Assembly: GCA_000381625.1 (NCBI GenBank)
Contig: KB906767.1
Coordinates: 5,013,357-5,077,356, forward strand
DNA length: 64,000 bases
DNA from: Bryobacterales bacterium KBS 96
Lineage (GTDB): Bacteria > Acidobacteriota > Terriglobia > Bryobacterales > Bryobacteraceae
Reading direction: 5' to 3'
In this document: one piece after another, positions 35,207 to 45,764 of the stretch
Layout of the letters: every line of letters starts with the position of its first letter
Numbering within the stretch: position 1 is the stretch's first letter
Program-made: the position numbers and the translations under genes
Notes under the pieces: model-generated
What the model was told of the DNA's origin: nothing
The model's input: only the letters and a program-made list of their open reading frames with translations
Database searches by the model: none

Positions 35207-37243
35207 TTAACGGATAAAGGCCTGATTGCGAAAGAGTATGCCGATATCATTTGTCACGGCAAACAGTCGGTCAGGCAACTGGGCCGGTTGCCAGAGCTGT
35301 CGGATCTGCAGGGCTCGGAAAGTGCTCGGTTCGGCACTCCACTGGACGCCCCCATCCTTGCTCTGGTAGAGCTGACCAAATTCCACGGCATAGGCAACAT
35401 TAGGCTCAGTATGGCTATAAATTACTGATTCCACAGTCGATATAGGTAATCCGGAGCTGACGATGGACCAGGTTTGGCCGTCGTCCTTGGAAGAGTAGAG
35501 GCCACGAAATGTGGCGGCCAGCAGACGGGAAGACGAGTTGGCGGGCGGCACGGCAACGGCATTTATTTGTGACGTTTCTAACGGAAATCCAATCGTTTTC
35601 CACGTGTCCCCAAAATCCCGTGAAAAATATAAACTTAGATTTGAACGGGCTATCAGCCGCCCATCGTTCGCCGGAGAAGCGGATACGCTACTGAACGGCG
35701 TAAGGAGCCCCGCATTCACGAACGTCCATTTCACACCTTTGTCCGTGCTGCGCAGCAAGCCGCGATCCGATGCCGCGAAGAGCACGGTCTGGGTGCCGCT
35801 GGCGATGGCCGAAAGGCTGTTGATTGCGGATGGGCGCAGAGTGTGCTCAATGGTCCGCTCACGTGTTATATAGCGTCCCTTAGCTGTTCGTATCCGCACG
35901 GACCTGCCTTTCTCGGCATACGTTCCGGCGAGGGAGACAGGTTTCCAGGAGCGGCCTGAGTCAGTCGATTGGAACAGCTGCCGGCGGCTTGCTGCAAATA
36001 GCGTCTGATCGTTGCCCGGGATGCCCGTGATGCTCTCCAGATGCACTCCGGCGAGTCCGGCTGGGCTCGGTATACGTTGCCATGTTGCGCCGGCGTTGTC
36101 GCTTGTGAACAGTCCGGTGCTTTCACCGTCCAGTGCCTGAATGGCGAACAAGCGCTTTCCCGCACTCGTCACGGCTGTGAGGCGCCGTGCAACGAATCCG
36201 TTGTTCAACGGAGCCAAAGTCTTTCCCTGGTCATCGCTCTTCCAGAGTCCGCCCTCCTCGAGAGCCAGGTACATATCGGCTTTTGCGGGGCCGAATGCCA
36301 GTGAATTTACTTGTTGTTCGTTTAGTTGGCGCCACGTGCCGCCGGCATCGCTCGACCGGAACAGTCCCATGGTCGTTCCGGCGTAGATAGTGCCCGGCGC
36401 GCTAGGATCCAGCCGGATTACGTGTGTTCGGCGGGAAGTGTTTGGTATTCCGAGGATTTTTTTCCAAACGTCGCCTCGATTCGCGCTCTGGTAGATTCCG
36501 CTGCAAGCGCTGGCGAATACGCGGTCCGGCGAGTGCGGGTCGATGAAGATCGAAAATACATCCGAATCGTTGATCATTCCCGAGTGGATCGACTCCCATG
36601 TCTTGCCGCCGTCGATTGTTTTCCACGGCAAATGGGTGGTTCCGGCATAAATAATTTGCGGATTTTGCGGATCGATCGCTACCGCCGTGACCCCAAGCAT
36701 CTCCAGGTTCATCGGATCGGAAATACGCGACCAGGTGTTGCCGGCATCGCTCGAAAGATACACACCTTGAGTGGTCCCCGCAACGAACCGTCCGGGTTCG
36801 CTAGCTGATGCGGCAAGCGCACGGACGGTAAACCCCCTCAGTGTATTCGATGCGGTCCATGTATGTCCGCTGTCGGTGCTAACGAACAGGCCGGCATCGG
36901 ACGTCCCCGACAGAGCAATCAGGTAATGCTGGGAATCTTGCGGATCGATGAGGATCGCGTCGACCTGGCCGAATGCGCGTTTCGGGAAGGGAAGCAGCGT
37001 CCAGGAATTTCCGTAATCGTCGGACTTATATAGCAGCGATTGCCTCGCTCCGGCCAGCAAAATTTGTGGATTTCGGGAGTCGACCGCTATCGCGGTAGCG
37101 CTTCCTCCATATGGCCCGGCAATCTGCCAGTCATCCGCGCGAGGAATCGACGCTCCATGCGCGGGTACGGTTGAAAACAGAATCAAAGAAGTCAGCGAAA
37201 CGCCGACGGAAGTTAAAAATGCAAGTCTCATTCTCAGCAACAT
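35207..37243 (-). CDS. Exported BNR/Asp-box repeat propeller protein
   Basis: About 678 residues from ATG 37243 (MLLRMRLAFLTSVGVSLTSLILFSTVPAHGA signal peptide); GTG 37279 is also possible. Many Asp-box motifs of the type S.D.G.TW occur: STDSGHTWTA, SSDAGNTWSR, TIDGGKTWES, SSDAGGTWRQ, STDKGVKWTF, SKDDGQTWSI. Two propellers fit the length, as in sortilin/VPS10 and photosystem-II-assembly-like proteins. Probably periplasmic or surface; binding partner or enzyme activity not evident. Confidence 0.85.
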   Translation of the reverse strand: MLLRMRLAFLTSVGVSLTSLILFSTVPAHGASIPRADDWQIAGPYGGSATAIAVDSRNPQILLAGARQSLLYKSDDYGNSWTLLPFPKRAFGQVDAILIDPQDSQHYLIALSGTSDAGLFVSTDSGHTWTASNTLRGFTVRALAASASEPGRFVAGTTQGVYLSSDAGNTWSRISDPMNLEMLGVTAVAIDPQNPQIIYAGTTHLPWKTIDGGKTWESIHSGMINDSDVFSIFIDPHSPDRVFASACSGIYQSANRGDVWKKILGIPNTSRRTHVIRLDPSAPGTIYAGTTMGLFRSSDAGGTWRQLNEQQVNSLAFGPAKADMYLALEEGGLWKSDDQGKTLAPLNNGFVARRLTAVTSAGKRLFAIQALDGESTGLFTSDNAGATWQRIPSPAGLAGVHLESITGIPGNDQTLFAASRRQLFQSTDSGRSWKPVSLAGTYAEKGRSVRIRTAKGRYITRERTIEHTLRPSAINSLSAIASGTQTVLFAASDRGLLRSTDKGVKWTFVNAGLLTPFSSVSASPANDGRLIARSNLSLYFSRDFGDTWKTIGFPLETSQINAVAVPPANSSSRLLAATFRGLYSSKDDGQTWSIVSSGLPISTVESVIYSHTEPNVAYAVEFGQLYQSKDGGVQWSAEPSTFRALQIRQLWQPAQLPDRLFAVTNDIGILFRNQAFIR

Positions 37244-37375
37244 ACGCAATGTGGCGTAGTCACCATTGTCGAACGCCACTCATACGAAAGTGACGAACAA
37301 GCAAACGAAATCGCTGAACCGCGAACCAACCTCGGATTGTAGACGCGGCACGCCATCCTTTTGCTTCAGGTGAAC

Positions 37376-37687
37376 CTATTTCTGCTTTGCGATGATCCGA
37401 TCTTTGATTTTGGCGTAGGTCGAAGCGGGAATGACCTTCTTCTGAACTAACTCATCCTTGCCCTTGTAAGGCCGACCGGCGGCAATCTTGCTCGCGTAAG
37501 CCACCCCAATTCCCGGTAGGGTTTCCAGTTGCGCGGCGCTTGCGCTGTTGATGTCAATCAGGGCCGCCTTACTTGTGGCCGCGGATGCTGCCGGCGTTGA
37601 GCCACCCTTCTTAGTGGCGGCCGGCGCGGCGCTCAACGCCAGTGCTACCGCGGGAACCAGCAGTAGTTTTAGCCATCTCATAGTCAT
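37376..37687 (-). CDS. ComEA-like helix-hairpin-helix protein
   Basis: 103 residues. Signal peptide (WLKLLLVPAVALALSAAPAA), an Ala/Thr/Ser linker, then a HhH domain DINSASAAQLETLPGIGVAYASKIAAGRPYKGKDELV. This is the ComEA DNA-binding core, without the N-terminal membrane anchor of Gram-positive ComEA. It may bind incoming DNA in the periplasm; no other competence gene is adjacent. Confidence 0.85.
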   Translation of the reverse strand: MTMRWLKLLLVPAVALALSAAPAATKKGGSTPAASAATSKAALIDINSASAAQLETLPGIGVAYASKIAAGRPYKGKDELVQKKVIPASTYAKIKDRIIAKQK

Positions 37688-38069
37688 TCGTTTGCACCTT
37701 TCTTACTGGAACTTAGCCGAGAATGCGTCATGATGCAATGAAATTGTTTATCTTCTTTGCAGGGAAGCCCGGCATACCTGCTGGTAAGCATCCGAGCAAT
37801 TCGCGGCCATCCGCACCTTATTCTAGAACAAACATTCTAGACGGTGAATGTTGGGAAGATGTTTTCGCCTTCCTCATGCCGCAAGAGCGAGGCTCCGGCA
37901 GTCGCGCGTCCGGCCTGCGGTTTTACGGTTTTGGGGCGAGGGCCGGATATGCCAGGCTTATATGAAATTGGGGCGAGGCATGCCTCGCCCGCTTAAACAG
38001 TGAAGTCGGGCTTAAGCGCCGCTTGTGCTCAGCTCAAATCGGAGGAGCACGATCTGGGGCTAAAACAGA
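37688..38069. other. Intergenic region with palindromic repeat
   Basis: No convincing gene; a frame at 37723-37965 (plus) has no recognisable features. TCTAGA appears twice close together near 37822-37841. The perfect palindrome at 37971-37990 is listed separately. Confidence 0.5.
37971..37990. repeat. 20-bp perfect palindrome, copy 2
   Basis: Identical to 8711-8730 (GGGCGAGGCATGCCTCGCCC), followed by GCTTAA. It sits 80 bases past the stop of the DoxX gene (minus). Confidence 0.7.
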
Positions 38070-38477
38070 CTAAATGCGGTTTCGGAAGAACGCAAAGTCA
38101 AGCGAGGCGACCCCGGGCCCCAATATAGCGATAGCGAATGAGCCGACAAGCATGGCCAGCGGCAGGTTATAGTTGTTCACCTGCCACCACGGCCCGCTTT
38201 TCATATGCACCGCGAGAATAGCGATGCACATCTCAATCGTAAAGAGCAGCGCGCAAATTCGCGTAAACAAGCCCACGATTAATAGCACGCCCGCGACCAA
38301 CTCCAGCAGACCGGCAATAACTCCCAGCCAGCCCGGCAGGCCCATGTGGGCGAACATTCCCATCGTGCCATTCAGGTTGAGCACCTTTACCCAGCCGTGC
38401 GTCAGGAAGATGATTCCAATACCGAGGCGCAGCACGAGCAGCGCAAAGGGTCGCAGCTTATTTAGAAATTGCATCAT
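38070..38477 (-). CDS. DoxX family membrane protein
   Basis: 135 residues, four helices: LLVLRLGIGIIFLTHGWVKVLNL, LGVIAGLLELVAGVLLIVGLF, ICALLFTIEMCIAIL and AMLVGSFAIAILGPGVASLDF. The R(L/I)..G..F...G..K pattern at the start is the DoxX signature. Often linked to redox or sulfur chemistry, but the family is broad. It may follow acetate kinase in the same transcript (70 bases apart). Confidence 0.88.
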   Translation of the reverse strand: MMQFLNKLRPFALLVLRLGIGIIFLTHGWVKVLNLNGTMGMFAHMGLPGWLGVIAGLLELVAGVLLIVGLFTRICALLFTIEMCIAILAVHMKSGPWWQVNNYNLPLAMLVGSFAIAILGPGVASLDFAFFRNRI

Positions 38478-38547
38478 GGGTTTTTTCTGCCTTTTGCATT
38501 CTATCCATAAATGCCTGTCGAGTTTGCGGCTGGGCGCTCCTCAATGC

Positions 38548-39762
38548 TTAAGCCGGCGTCTTCAGCCGCAGACACTCACGGGCAATCTGCAAGTTTTCTC
38601 GGGTCCGCACACGTAGAACCGATATCTGGGAATTCTCCGACGAAATCACGCAATCGCCCCGAGGCTGGCGGTTCCGGCCGCTATTGAGCACGACATGAAG
38701 GAAATTGAGCTGCTTGCAGACACGCTCGCGAATTTGCCAGGAGTTCTCTCCGACGCCTCCGGCGAAGGCAAGGGCGTCCAGGCCACCCAGGGCCGGAATC
38801 AGCGCGGAAACAAAATACGCAAGCCGGTAACTATAGACTTGGAGCGCTTGTTCTGCCTGTTGATTTCCGGCATCTGCCGCCGCTTGCACCTGGCGCAAAT
38901 CGCTTGAAATACCCGATAGCCCTTTCAGTCCCGAGTCGTGGTTCAGCAGATGGTCAATACTTTCCGGGGAAGAGCCTTCCTGTTTCATCAAGTAAATGAC
39001 TAACCCCGGATCGACCGTTCCGGACCTGCTCCCCATCATCAAACCTTCGAGCGGAGTGAATCCCATCGTTGTCTCCAGGGATATTCCACCGCCGATGGCG
39101 CATAGAGAGCACCCGTTGCCGAGATGGCACGTGACGATTCGTAACTTGCCTGGATCTTTCTTTAAAACTTCGGCAGTTTTGGCGCACACATATTGATGAC
39201 TGATGCCGTGGAAGCCGTAGCGCCTTAATCCTCGTTGGGCCCAATCCACCGGCCCGGGGTAAAGGTACGATTGAGGCGGCAGCGTCGCGTGAAATGCGGT
39301 ATCGAAAACCGCAATTTGCGACGTGTTTGGCGCCAAAATGCGATCCGCGGCTTCGATTACGGCAAGCGCTAACGGGTTATGAAGGGGAGCGAAGGGGGCT
39401 AGCTCGCGAATGCCCGTTCGGACTTCGGCTGTGAGAGGAGTGGGCCCGCGGTAGCGTTCTCCTCCGTGTACCACCCGGTGCCCAACGATGTCGATGTCCC
39501 GAAACGACTGGAGCACCGGAGCGCCTTTCGAGACCATGGATCCGAGCAAACATTCCGTGATCGCTTCGAGCGATTCGATCTGTACCTCGGTCTCGATTCC
39601 CGCATCGTTCGTTCGTCTGATGCGAATGGATGCTGGCCCCGGCAGTTCTTTCCAGTCCGCCTCCGCCTGCCAGATCGAATCCTCACCGATCTCTTGACCC
39701 TGGGCGCCATATAGATCGCATTTCAGAGAACTTGACCCTGCGTTCAACACGAGTATCCGCAT
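38548..39762 (-). CDS. ackA: Acetate kinase
   Basis: 404 residues. ILVLNAGSSSLKCDLY at the N-terminus, VGHRVVHGGERY, HNPLALAVIEA, VFDTAFHATLPP, RRYGFHGISHQYV, TCHLGNGCSLCAI and LAFAGGVGENS are all in place. Transfers phosphate from acetyl phosphate to ADP. It begins 20 bases after phosphoketolase, which makes its substrate; this is a direct ATP-yielding pair. No pta gene is adjacent. Confidence 0.96.
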   Translation of the reverse strand: MRILVLNAGSSSLKCDLYGAQGQEIGEDSIWQAEADWKELPGPASIRIRRTNDAGIETEVQIESLEAITECLLGSMVSKGAPVLQSFRDIDIVGHRVVHGGERYRGPTPLTAEVRTGIRELAPFAPLHNPLALAVIEAADRILAPNTSQIAVFDTAFHATLPPQSYLYPGPVDWAQRGLRRYGFHGISHQYVCAKTAEVLKKDPGKLRIVTCHLGNGCSLCAIGGGISLETTMGFTPLEGLMMGSRSGTVDPGLVIYLMKQEGSSPESIDHLLNHDSGLKGLSGISSDLRQVQAAADAGNQQAEQALQVYSYRLAYFVSALIPALGGLDALAFAGGVGENSWQIRERVCKQLNFLHVVLNSGRNRQPRGDCVISSENSQISVLRVRTRENLQIARECLRLKTPA

Positions 39763-39782
39763 CGAGTTCTTTCAAGCAGCCG

Positions 39783-42170
39783 TTAATAAGGCCAGCGCCA
39801 GTCGCGGATTTCGGGCATATCTTCGCCGTAAGTAGTGACGTACTCCTTGTGCTCAATGAGTTTCTCCCGAAGCCATTGCTTCACATGAGCCCCGATTTCC
39901 TGCATGCCCGGGACCCGGTCTATCACGTTGCCTACCAGGTGAAACCGGTCGAGCTCGTTTAGAACCGTCATGTCGAACGGTGTTGTCGTTGTGCCCTCTT
40001 CCTTGTAGCCGTGGACATGGAAGTTATCGTGATTCGTTCTCCGGTAAACCAGACGATGGATCAATACGGGATAACCATGAAAGGCGAAAATCACCGGCTT
40101 GTTTTTCGTAAAGATTGAATCGAAGTCAGCGTCGCGCAGCCCGTGCGGATGTTCCGTCGAGGGCTGTAGCGTCATCAGATCCACGACGTTAACAAACCGA
40201 ATTCGCAAAGACGGGAAGTGCTGGCGAAGCATATCGACGGCGGCCAGGGCCTCCATTGTGGGGACGTCGCCCGCGCTCGCCATGACGACATCGGGCTCAC
40301 TTCCTTGATCGTTGCTGGCCCAACTCCAAATGCCCGCGCCCACTGTGCAGTGAGCGACAGCCTGATTGATGTCGAGATACTGGAGAGCCGGTTGTTTTCC
40401 GGCCACGATGACATTGACATAGTTACGGCTCTTCAGGCAATGATCCGCAACTGATAGCAGCGTATTCGCATCCGGCGGCAGATACACCCGGATGACGTCG
40501 GCCTTCTTATTCACAACATGATCGATGAATCCGGGGTCCTGATGCGAGAAACCATTGTGATCCTGCCGCCACACGTGCGAGGTCAGCAGATAGGTCAATG
40601 AAGAGATCGGCCGACGCCAACTGATGTCCCGGCTCGTCTTTAGCCACTTTGCGTGTTGGTTGAACATCGAATCGACGATGTGAATGAAGGCTTCGTAACA
40701 GGAAAAGAAGCCGTGGCGCCCCGTCAGCAGATATCCTTCGAGCCAGCCTTGACAAAGATGCTCGCTCAGCACTTCCATGACACGGCCCTCGTGAGAAATA
40801 TGCTCATCGACGGGAAATATCACGGCATCGAGCACCTTGTCGGTGGCTTCCAGCACGGCGCCGAGGCGGTTTGACGCGGTTTCATCGGGGCCGAACAAAC
40901 GAAAATTGCGCGCGTCTGCATTCAGCCGGATGACGTCGCGCAGGTAAACGCCGAGAACCTTTGTTGCTTCGGCAGTGCCGACGCCGTTTTTTTCGAACTT
41001 AACAGCATAATCCCGGAAGGGTGGCAATTCCAACGCCTTTAACAGCAGACCGCCATTGGCATGTGGATTGGCTCCCATGCGCCGGTCGCCTTTGGGCGCA
41101 ATCTCAGCGAATTCGGCGCGAAACTTGCCGTCTTCCTCGAATAGTTCTTCGGGGCGATAACTCTTCATCCATTTTTCGAGTTGCCGAAGGTGTTCGGGGT
41201 TTGTTCGCACGCCATCGAGTGGAACCTGGTGCGATCGCCACGTGCCTTCGACCTGAACGCCATCGACAAACTTGGGGCCTGTCCATCCCTTCGGCGTCTG
41301 GAGCACGATCATCGGCCAGCGCGGGCGTTCGCGAAATCCGTTCTTCCGTATATCCTCCTGGATGGAGCGAATCTCGTTATAGACGGCATCAAGCGTCGCC
41401 GCCATTTTCTGGTGCATGGACGGTGGATCGTCGCCTTCGACCAGGTACGCCTTATACCCGTAGCCGCACATCAGTTCCGCTAGCTCCTCGTGCGGAATAC
41501 GCGCCAAAACGGCGGGATTTGCGATCTTGTACCCGTTCAAGTGCAGAATCGGCAATACGACGCCATCGCCAGCGGGATTGAGAAACTTATTGGAATGCCA
41601 GCTTGTCGCCAGCGCTCCGGTTTCCGCTTCGCCGTCGCCGATGACGCACGCAGCGATCAGATCCGGGTTGTCGAATACCGCGCCGTATGCATGTGCGAGA
41701 GAATAGCCGAGTTCTCCTCCTTCGTTGATCGATCCGGGGGTCTCGGGCGCCACGTGACTCGGAATGCCGCCCGGAAATGAAAACTGCTTGAACAACCGCT
41801 GCAGGCCCAGTTCGCTTTGCGCAATATGCGGATAGACCTCGCTGTACGTGCCTTCAAGATAGGTTTGCGCCACCAGCCCCGGTCCACCGTGCCCGGGTCC
41901 CGTGACGTAGATCATATCGGCGTCGTGCTTAAGGACGATCCGGTTCAGATGAACGTAAACGAAGTTGAGACCGGGCGTGGTTCCCCAATGCCCGAGAAGG
42001 CGCGGTTTGATGTTTTTCGATGTTAGCGGCTCCTTTAGTAGCGGGTTATCCAGAAGGTAAATTTGGCCCACCGAGAGGTAATTGGATGCTCTCCAATAAG
42101 CATCCAGTTTCCGAAGGTCATCGGCAGACAAAGGTGTGCCTTCCACGGTAGTGAGGTGTGCGCCGGGCAT
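39783..42170 (-). CDS. xfp: Xylulose-5-phosphate/fructose-6-phosphate phosphoketolase
   Basis: 795 residues, the normal length. ThDP sites: [35 protein letters not shown], and [22 protein letters not shown]; also EGDDP and [59 protein letters not shown]. It splits Xu5P or F6P to acetyl phosphate plus glyceraldehyde-3-P or erythrose-4-P. With ackA it forms the end of a phosphoketolase shunt. Confidence 0.96.
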   Translation of the reverse strand: MPGAHLTTVEGTPLSADDLRKLDAYWRASNYLSVGQIYLLDNPLLKEPLTSKNIKPRLLGHWGTTPGLNFVYVHLNRIVLKHDADMIYVTGPGHGGPGLVAQTYLEGTYSEVYPHIAQSELGLQRLFKQFSFPGGIPSHVAPETPGSINEGGELGYSLAHAYGAVFDNPDLIAACVIGDGEAETGALATSWHSNKFLNPAGDGVVLPILHLNGYKIANPAVLARIPHEELAELMCGYGYKAYLVEGDDPPSMHQKMAATLDAVYNEIRSIQEDIRKNGFRERPRWPMIVLQTPKGWTGPKFVDGVQVEGTWRSHQVPLDGVRTNPEHLRQLEKWMKSYRPEELFEEDGKFRAEFAEIAPKGDRRMGANPHANGGLLLKALELPPFRDYAVKFEKNGVGTAEATKVLGVYLRDVIRLNADARNFRLFGPDETASNRLGAVLEATDKVLDAVIFPVDEHISHEGRVMEVLSEHLCQGWLEGYLLTGRHGFFSCYEAFIHIVDSMFNQHAKWLKTSRDISWRRPISSLTYLLTSHVWRQDHNGFSHQDPGFIDHVVNKKADVIRVYLPPDANTLLSVADHCLKSRNYVNVIVAGKQPALQYLDINQAVAHCTVGAGIWSWASNDQGSEPDVVMASAGDVPTMEALAAVDMLRQHFPSLRIRFVNVVDLMTLQPSTEHPHGLRDADFDSIFTKNKPVIFAFHGYPVLIHRLVYRRTNHDNFHVHGYKEEGTTTTPFDMTVLNELDRFHLVGNVIDRVPGMQEIGAHVKQWLREKLIEHKEYVTTYGEDMPEIRDWRWPY

Positions 42171-42354
42171 AGCTAAAGGGTACGTCTACTGGATTGCGCC
42201 GCAGCGCCCGGCGTTACGTTGGCGGTTGGTTCGGATTGCGCAAAACAGGTTGCCGGCTTCGAAGAACCAGTGAGTTGATCGTCCACTTTTGATCCGGAGG
42301 CATCGGGCGCCGGCCGTGGGACCCCGGGTGCGCGCTTGGTAAGCTGAGGTAAAA

Positions 42355-43308
42355 ATGGCCATACAAACCTTGTTCGGCACTGTTCCGCAAGAGCCGAATC
42401 TTCTGGATCGCCTGAAAACCGGCATTCAGAAAACCCGGTCCGGTCTGGTCGACCGGCTGGAAGACGTTTTGGCCGGCAAGAAGGAAATTGATGCCGAGCT
42501 TCTGGAAGAGCTCGAATATACACTGATCACCGCCGATATCGGCGTCAGCACCGTGGAAGATGTCCTGGAGCGGATACGCCAGCGCGTGGACCGCAAGCTG
42601 GCGGCAGACCCGCTGGAGATTCGTAACCTAATTCGCGAGCAATTGCTCGAAGTGCTGCGCGCGTCCGAAACGCCGGTGCGCGAGGTGAGGCAGCCGCCGG
42701 CTGTCGTCATGCTCGTGGGCGTGAATGGCGCAGGCAAAACCACTACCATCGGAAAACTCGCAAACCGGTTTCTGGGCGAAGGACGAAAGGTGTTGTTGTG
42801 CGCGGCGGATACGTTTCGCGCGGCGGCGATTGAGCAACTGGATGTCTGGGCTCAGCGTGCTGGCGTAGAAATGATCCGCCAGAAAACCGGGGCCGACCCA
42901 AGCGCTGTCGTTTTCGACGCGCTGCAGGCGGCAAAGGCGCGTGGCGTGGATTACGTCATAGTGGACACTGCGGGTAGGCTGCACACCAAAGAGAACCTGA
43001 TGGCCGAACTCGAAAAGATGCGGCGCACCGCATCGCGAGTGGTGCCAGGGGCGCCGCACGAAGTGTGGCTGGTCTTGGACGCGACCACGGGGCAGAACGG
43101 CTTGGAACAAGCCCGGAAATTCACCGAATCGGCCGGAGTTACGGGTGTGGTGTTAACAAAGCTGGATGGAACGGCGAAAGGCGGCGTGGTTGTCGCAATC
43201 GCCCGGGAGTTGAACCTTCCCATACGCTATATCGGCGTCGGCGAAAAGCTCGATGATTTGCTGCCTTTTGAGCCCGATAGATTTATTGAGTCGCTTTTTG
43301 ATCGATAA
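42355..43308 (+). CDS. ftsY: Signal recognition particle receptor FtsY
   Basis: 317 residues. The N domain (20-100) lacks the long acidic A region of E. coli FtsY. G-domain motifs: [49 protein letters not shown] and [12 protein letters not shown]. It docks SRP-ribosome complexes at the membrane. A GAGG site precedes the ATG. The upstream 180 bases (42171-42354) are shared with the divergent xfp. Confidence 0.96.
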   Translation: MAIQTLFGTVPQEPNLLDRLKTGIQKTRSGLVDRLEDVLAGKKEIDAELLEELEYTLITADIGVSTVEDVLERIRQRVDRKLAADPLEIRNLIREQLLEVLRASETPVREVRQPPAVVMLVGVNGAGKTTTIGKLANRFLGEGRKVLLCAADTFRAAAIEQLDVWAQRAGVEMIRQKTGADPSAVVFDALQAAKARGVDYVIVDTAGRLHTKENLMAELEKMRRTASRVVPGAPHEVWLVLDATTGQNGLEQARKFTESAGVTGVVLTKLDGTAKGGVVVAIARELNLPIRYIGVGEKLDDLLPFEPDRFIESLFDR

Positions 43309-43340
43309 GACCCGCCCCACTCACTCTGTCGGACGCACTT

Positions 43341-44435
43341 ATGCCTGATTTCATGAACGAGGCGCTTGAACTGGCCCGGCAGGGCGTTGGAAGAACCAGC
43401 CCAAACCCCGCGGTTGGCGCAGTGGTTATCAAAGGCGACCAGGTGGTTGGCCGCGGATTCCATACCTGGGCGGGATTGAAGCATGCTGAGGTCGCCGCTC
43501 TCGATGATGCCGGCGGCAACGCGCGAGGCGCCACTCTGTATGTAACGCTCGAGCCGTGTTCGCACCAGGGACGAACTGCCGCGTGCGTGGATAAAATCAT
43601 CGAAGCCGGAATTTCCAAGATCGTTGCGGCCATGCAGGACCCAAACCCGCTGGTGTCGGGCAAAGGGTTCCATCGGCTCGGGGAAGCGGGCATCGATGTT
43701 GTTATGGACGGAACTTATGCCGCGGAAGCCGAGAAGCTCAACGAGCCGTTTGTCCACTTCATGAAGACGGGCCTGCCGCTGGTGACGGTGAAGGCGGCCG
43801 TTACGCTCGATGGAAAGATTGCCGCGCCGCAAAACAACGAGGGGTGGATCACCAGCGAAGTGGCGCGGGCGCACGTGCAGCAGCTTCGCCATGAGTCAGA
43901 CGCTATCCTGACCGGCATCGGGACGGTGTTGAATGACGATTGTCTATTGACGGACCGGTCGGGCCGGGAGCGGAGCCGGCCGCTGCTTCGGATTGTGCTG
44001 GATTCGCAACTGCGGTTGCCGCTCGAATCCAAGTTGGTTGCCGGAGTGAAGGATGATTTGCTAGTGGTGGGCACGTCGGCTGCTTCGGCGGACCGGCGCC
44101 GGACTTTGGAATCCCGCGGCGCGCGCGTCCTGATCGCCGACGATCCTCGCGGCCGCACAGATATACAGGCCGTGCTGGCGTTACTGGCCGAGGAGCGATA
44201 TCTGTCGCTGATGATTGAGGCAGGCAGCAAGGTGAACTGGGCATTCCTCGATAGCGGCTTAGCGGATAAGATTTTCTTTTATTACGCTCCCAAAATTTTA
44301 GGCGGCCTCGAAAGTTTGCCGGTCGCCGGCGGTACGGGACGGCGGAGGCGCGCTGACGCCATTCTGTTTCGGAATGTGACCATTCACCATATCAGCGACA
44401 ACGAATTTGCGGTCGAGGCTTACGTGGTCCGCTAG
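43341..44435 (+). CDS. ribD: Bifunctional riboflavin deaminase/reductase
   Basis: 364 residues. The N-terminal deaminase has zinc ligands in KHAEVAALDDA and TLEPCSHQGRTAACVDKI. The C-terminal reductase begins VTVKAAVTLDGKIAA and has ITSEVARAHVQQLRHESDAILTGIGTVLNDD. It does the second and third steps of the GTP branch of riboflavin synthesis in the cytosol. 32 bases after ftsY and 14 before ribE. I see no FMN riboswitch upstream. Confidence 0.95.
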   Translation: MPDFMNEALELARQGVGRTSPNPAVGAVVIKGDQVVGRGFHTWAGLKHAEVAALDDAGGNARGATLYVTLEPCSHQGRTAACVDKIIEAGISKIVAAMQDPNPLVSGKGFHRLGEAGIDVVMDGTYAAEAEKLNEPFVHFMKTGLPLVTVKAAVTLDGKIAAPQNNEGWITSEVARAHVQQLRHESDAILTGIGTVLNDDCLLTDRSGRERSRPLLRIVLDSQLRLPLESKLVAGVKDDLLVVGTSAASADRRRTLESRGARVLIADDPRGRTDIQAVLALLAEERYLSLMIEAGSKVNWAFLDSGLADKIFFYYAPKILGGLESLPVAGGTGRRRRADAILFRNVTIHHISDNEFAVEAYVVR

Positions 44436-44449
44436 CAAGCGATTGGCAC

Positions 44450-45064
44450 ATGTTTACAGGAATTGTGCAGGAGTTGGGAACGGTTTTAGGCTGTGATGCG
44501 CAGATGACGGGCGTGCGCCTGACGATCGGCTGCCGGGCAGTTCTGTCCGATGCACAACTAGGAGCAAGCATTGCCGTCAACGGCGCGTGTCTCACTGCGG
44601 TCCAACTCGCCGAAGAGAGTTTTGTGGCGGATGTGGCCCCGGAAACGCTGCGCCGTACGAATCTGGGCGATCTACGGAAAGGCTCGCCAGTGAACCTGGA
44701 GCGCCCCTTGGCCGTAACCGCGCGGCTGGATGGGCACTTTGTCCTGGGCCATGTAGACGGCACGGCGGAACTCGTCAGCATAGAAGCTCTCGGCGACGAC
44801 AACTGGTGGCTGCGAATCCACGTGCCTGACGAACTCACGCGCTATATCGTGAGCAAGGGATCGCTAGCCGTGGACGGAATCAGCCTGACCGTTGCTGCGA
44901 TCAATGGTGACCTGGTCGAGTTTACGATCATCCCGCATACCTTCCGGCATACGACGCTTGGCGGCTATGGCGCCGGCTCGCGTTTGAATATTGAGGTCGA
45001 CATTCTGGCAAAGCATTTGGAAAAGCTGACGGCCGCGCGGGTGAATGAGGCGCATTGCGGTTGA
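44450..45064 (+). CDS. ribE: Riboflavin synthase alpha subunit
   Basis: 204 residues. Two similar barrels: MFTGIVQELG ... VNGACLTAVQL and FVLGHVDGTAEL ... VDGISLTVAAI. Dismutates two 6,7-dimethyl-8-ribityllumazine to riboflavin. Forms a pair with ribD; ribB/A and ribH are not in the window. Confidence 0.95.
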   Translation: MFTGIVQELGTVLGCDAQMTGVRLTIGCRAVLSDAQLGASIAVNGACLTAVQLAEESFVADVAPETLRRTNLGDLRKGSPVNLERPLAVTARLDGHFVLGHVDGTAELVSIEALGDDNWWLRIHVPDELTRYIVSKGSLAVDGISLTVAAINGDLVEFTIIPHTFRHTTLGGYGAGSRLNIEVDILAKHLEKLTAARVNEAHCG

Positions 45065-45171
45065 TCAACGTCTGCCGGAATCGCGGGAACTCGCGAGCGG
45101 GTCTCGGATAAACGGTATCTCTGAGAACATAAAACCCCGCAAGCCCCGCTAGAATGGAAACAGGAGGCCTT

Positions 45172-45348
45172 ATGCAGAACCAAAAACTGGCCACCCTCAT
45201 TGCGGCTCTTTCTCCTGCGCAGCAGGTGGTTGTCGAAGAATTCGTAAGAAATCTCAAAGATACAAACAAGCCAAGTATCACGTTTCGCGAGTCCCTGGAT
45301 GAGTTCAAACGTAAACGTCCGGAACTCTTGAGACTTCTGGCTCAATGA
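45172..45348 (+). CDS. Probable antitoxin of a Doc module
   Basis: 58 residues: MQNQKLATLIAALSPAQQVVVEEFVRNLKD, then FRESLDEFKRKRPELLRLLAQ. A perfect AGGAGG lies five bases before ATG. It has the size and charge of an antitoxin, with a helical N-terminus and a C-terminal tail, and its stop overlaps the start of a broken Doc toxin gene (ATGA), the usual antitoxin-toxin layout. I do not recognise the DNA-binding family. Confidence 0.7.
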   Translation: MQNQKLATLIAALSPAQQVVVEEFVRNLKDTNKPSITFRESLDEFKRKRPELLRLLAQ

Positions 45349-45714
45349 GCGTCTATTTCTCGATTCAAAATTTGATCCAGATCAACTTGGAGATGATCGA
45401 GGAATGGGGCGGTCTTGCCGGCACGCGCGACCCGGGAGCGCTGGAAGCTGCGGCCGCCCTCAGACCGGTTATTACTCTGATTTGATCGAAGAAGCTGCCC
45501 ACTCTGCGAGAGCTTGCTTCAAAATCATCCTTTTGTGGATGGCGACAAACGAACGGCGATTACGGCTACTGGTGTTTTCTTGCGGCTGAATAACTATGAG
45601 TTGGTGTTTGTTGACAGCGAGATGTACGACTGGCTCATGAACCTCTATGAAACGGGCAGAGTAACGAAAATGATGGTTGATGCTTGGCTGCGGATTCACG
45701 CAGCACCCGTTTGA
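45345..45714 (+). pseudogene. Doc-type Fic toxin, two frameshifts
   Basis: Frame 1 gives SIQNLIQINLEMIEEWGGLAGTRDPGALEAA, frame 2 RPQTGYYSDLIEEAAH, and frame 3 ESLLQNHPFVDGDKRTAITATGVFLRLNNYEL...MMVDAWLRIH. Together they make one normal Doc protein of about 122 residues with the catalytic HPFVDGDKRTA loop. Two indels, near 45459 and near 45510, break it. As sequenced no complete toxin can be made. Confidence 0.88.
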
Positions 45715-45764
45715 AAAAAATAGATGGCAGACTGCCCATAAGTTTCCGAGGATTACAACACCTT

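Noticed and set aside
37723-37965. 80-residue frame between the ComEA-like and DoxX genes
   Set aside because: No family resemblance or convincing start; the region holds repeats.
43309-43340. FMN riboswitch before ribD
   Set aside because: Only 32 bases separate ftsY and ribD, too short for the element.
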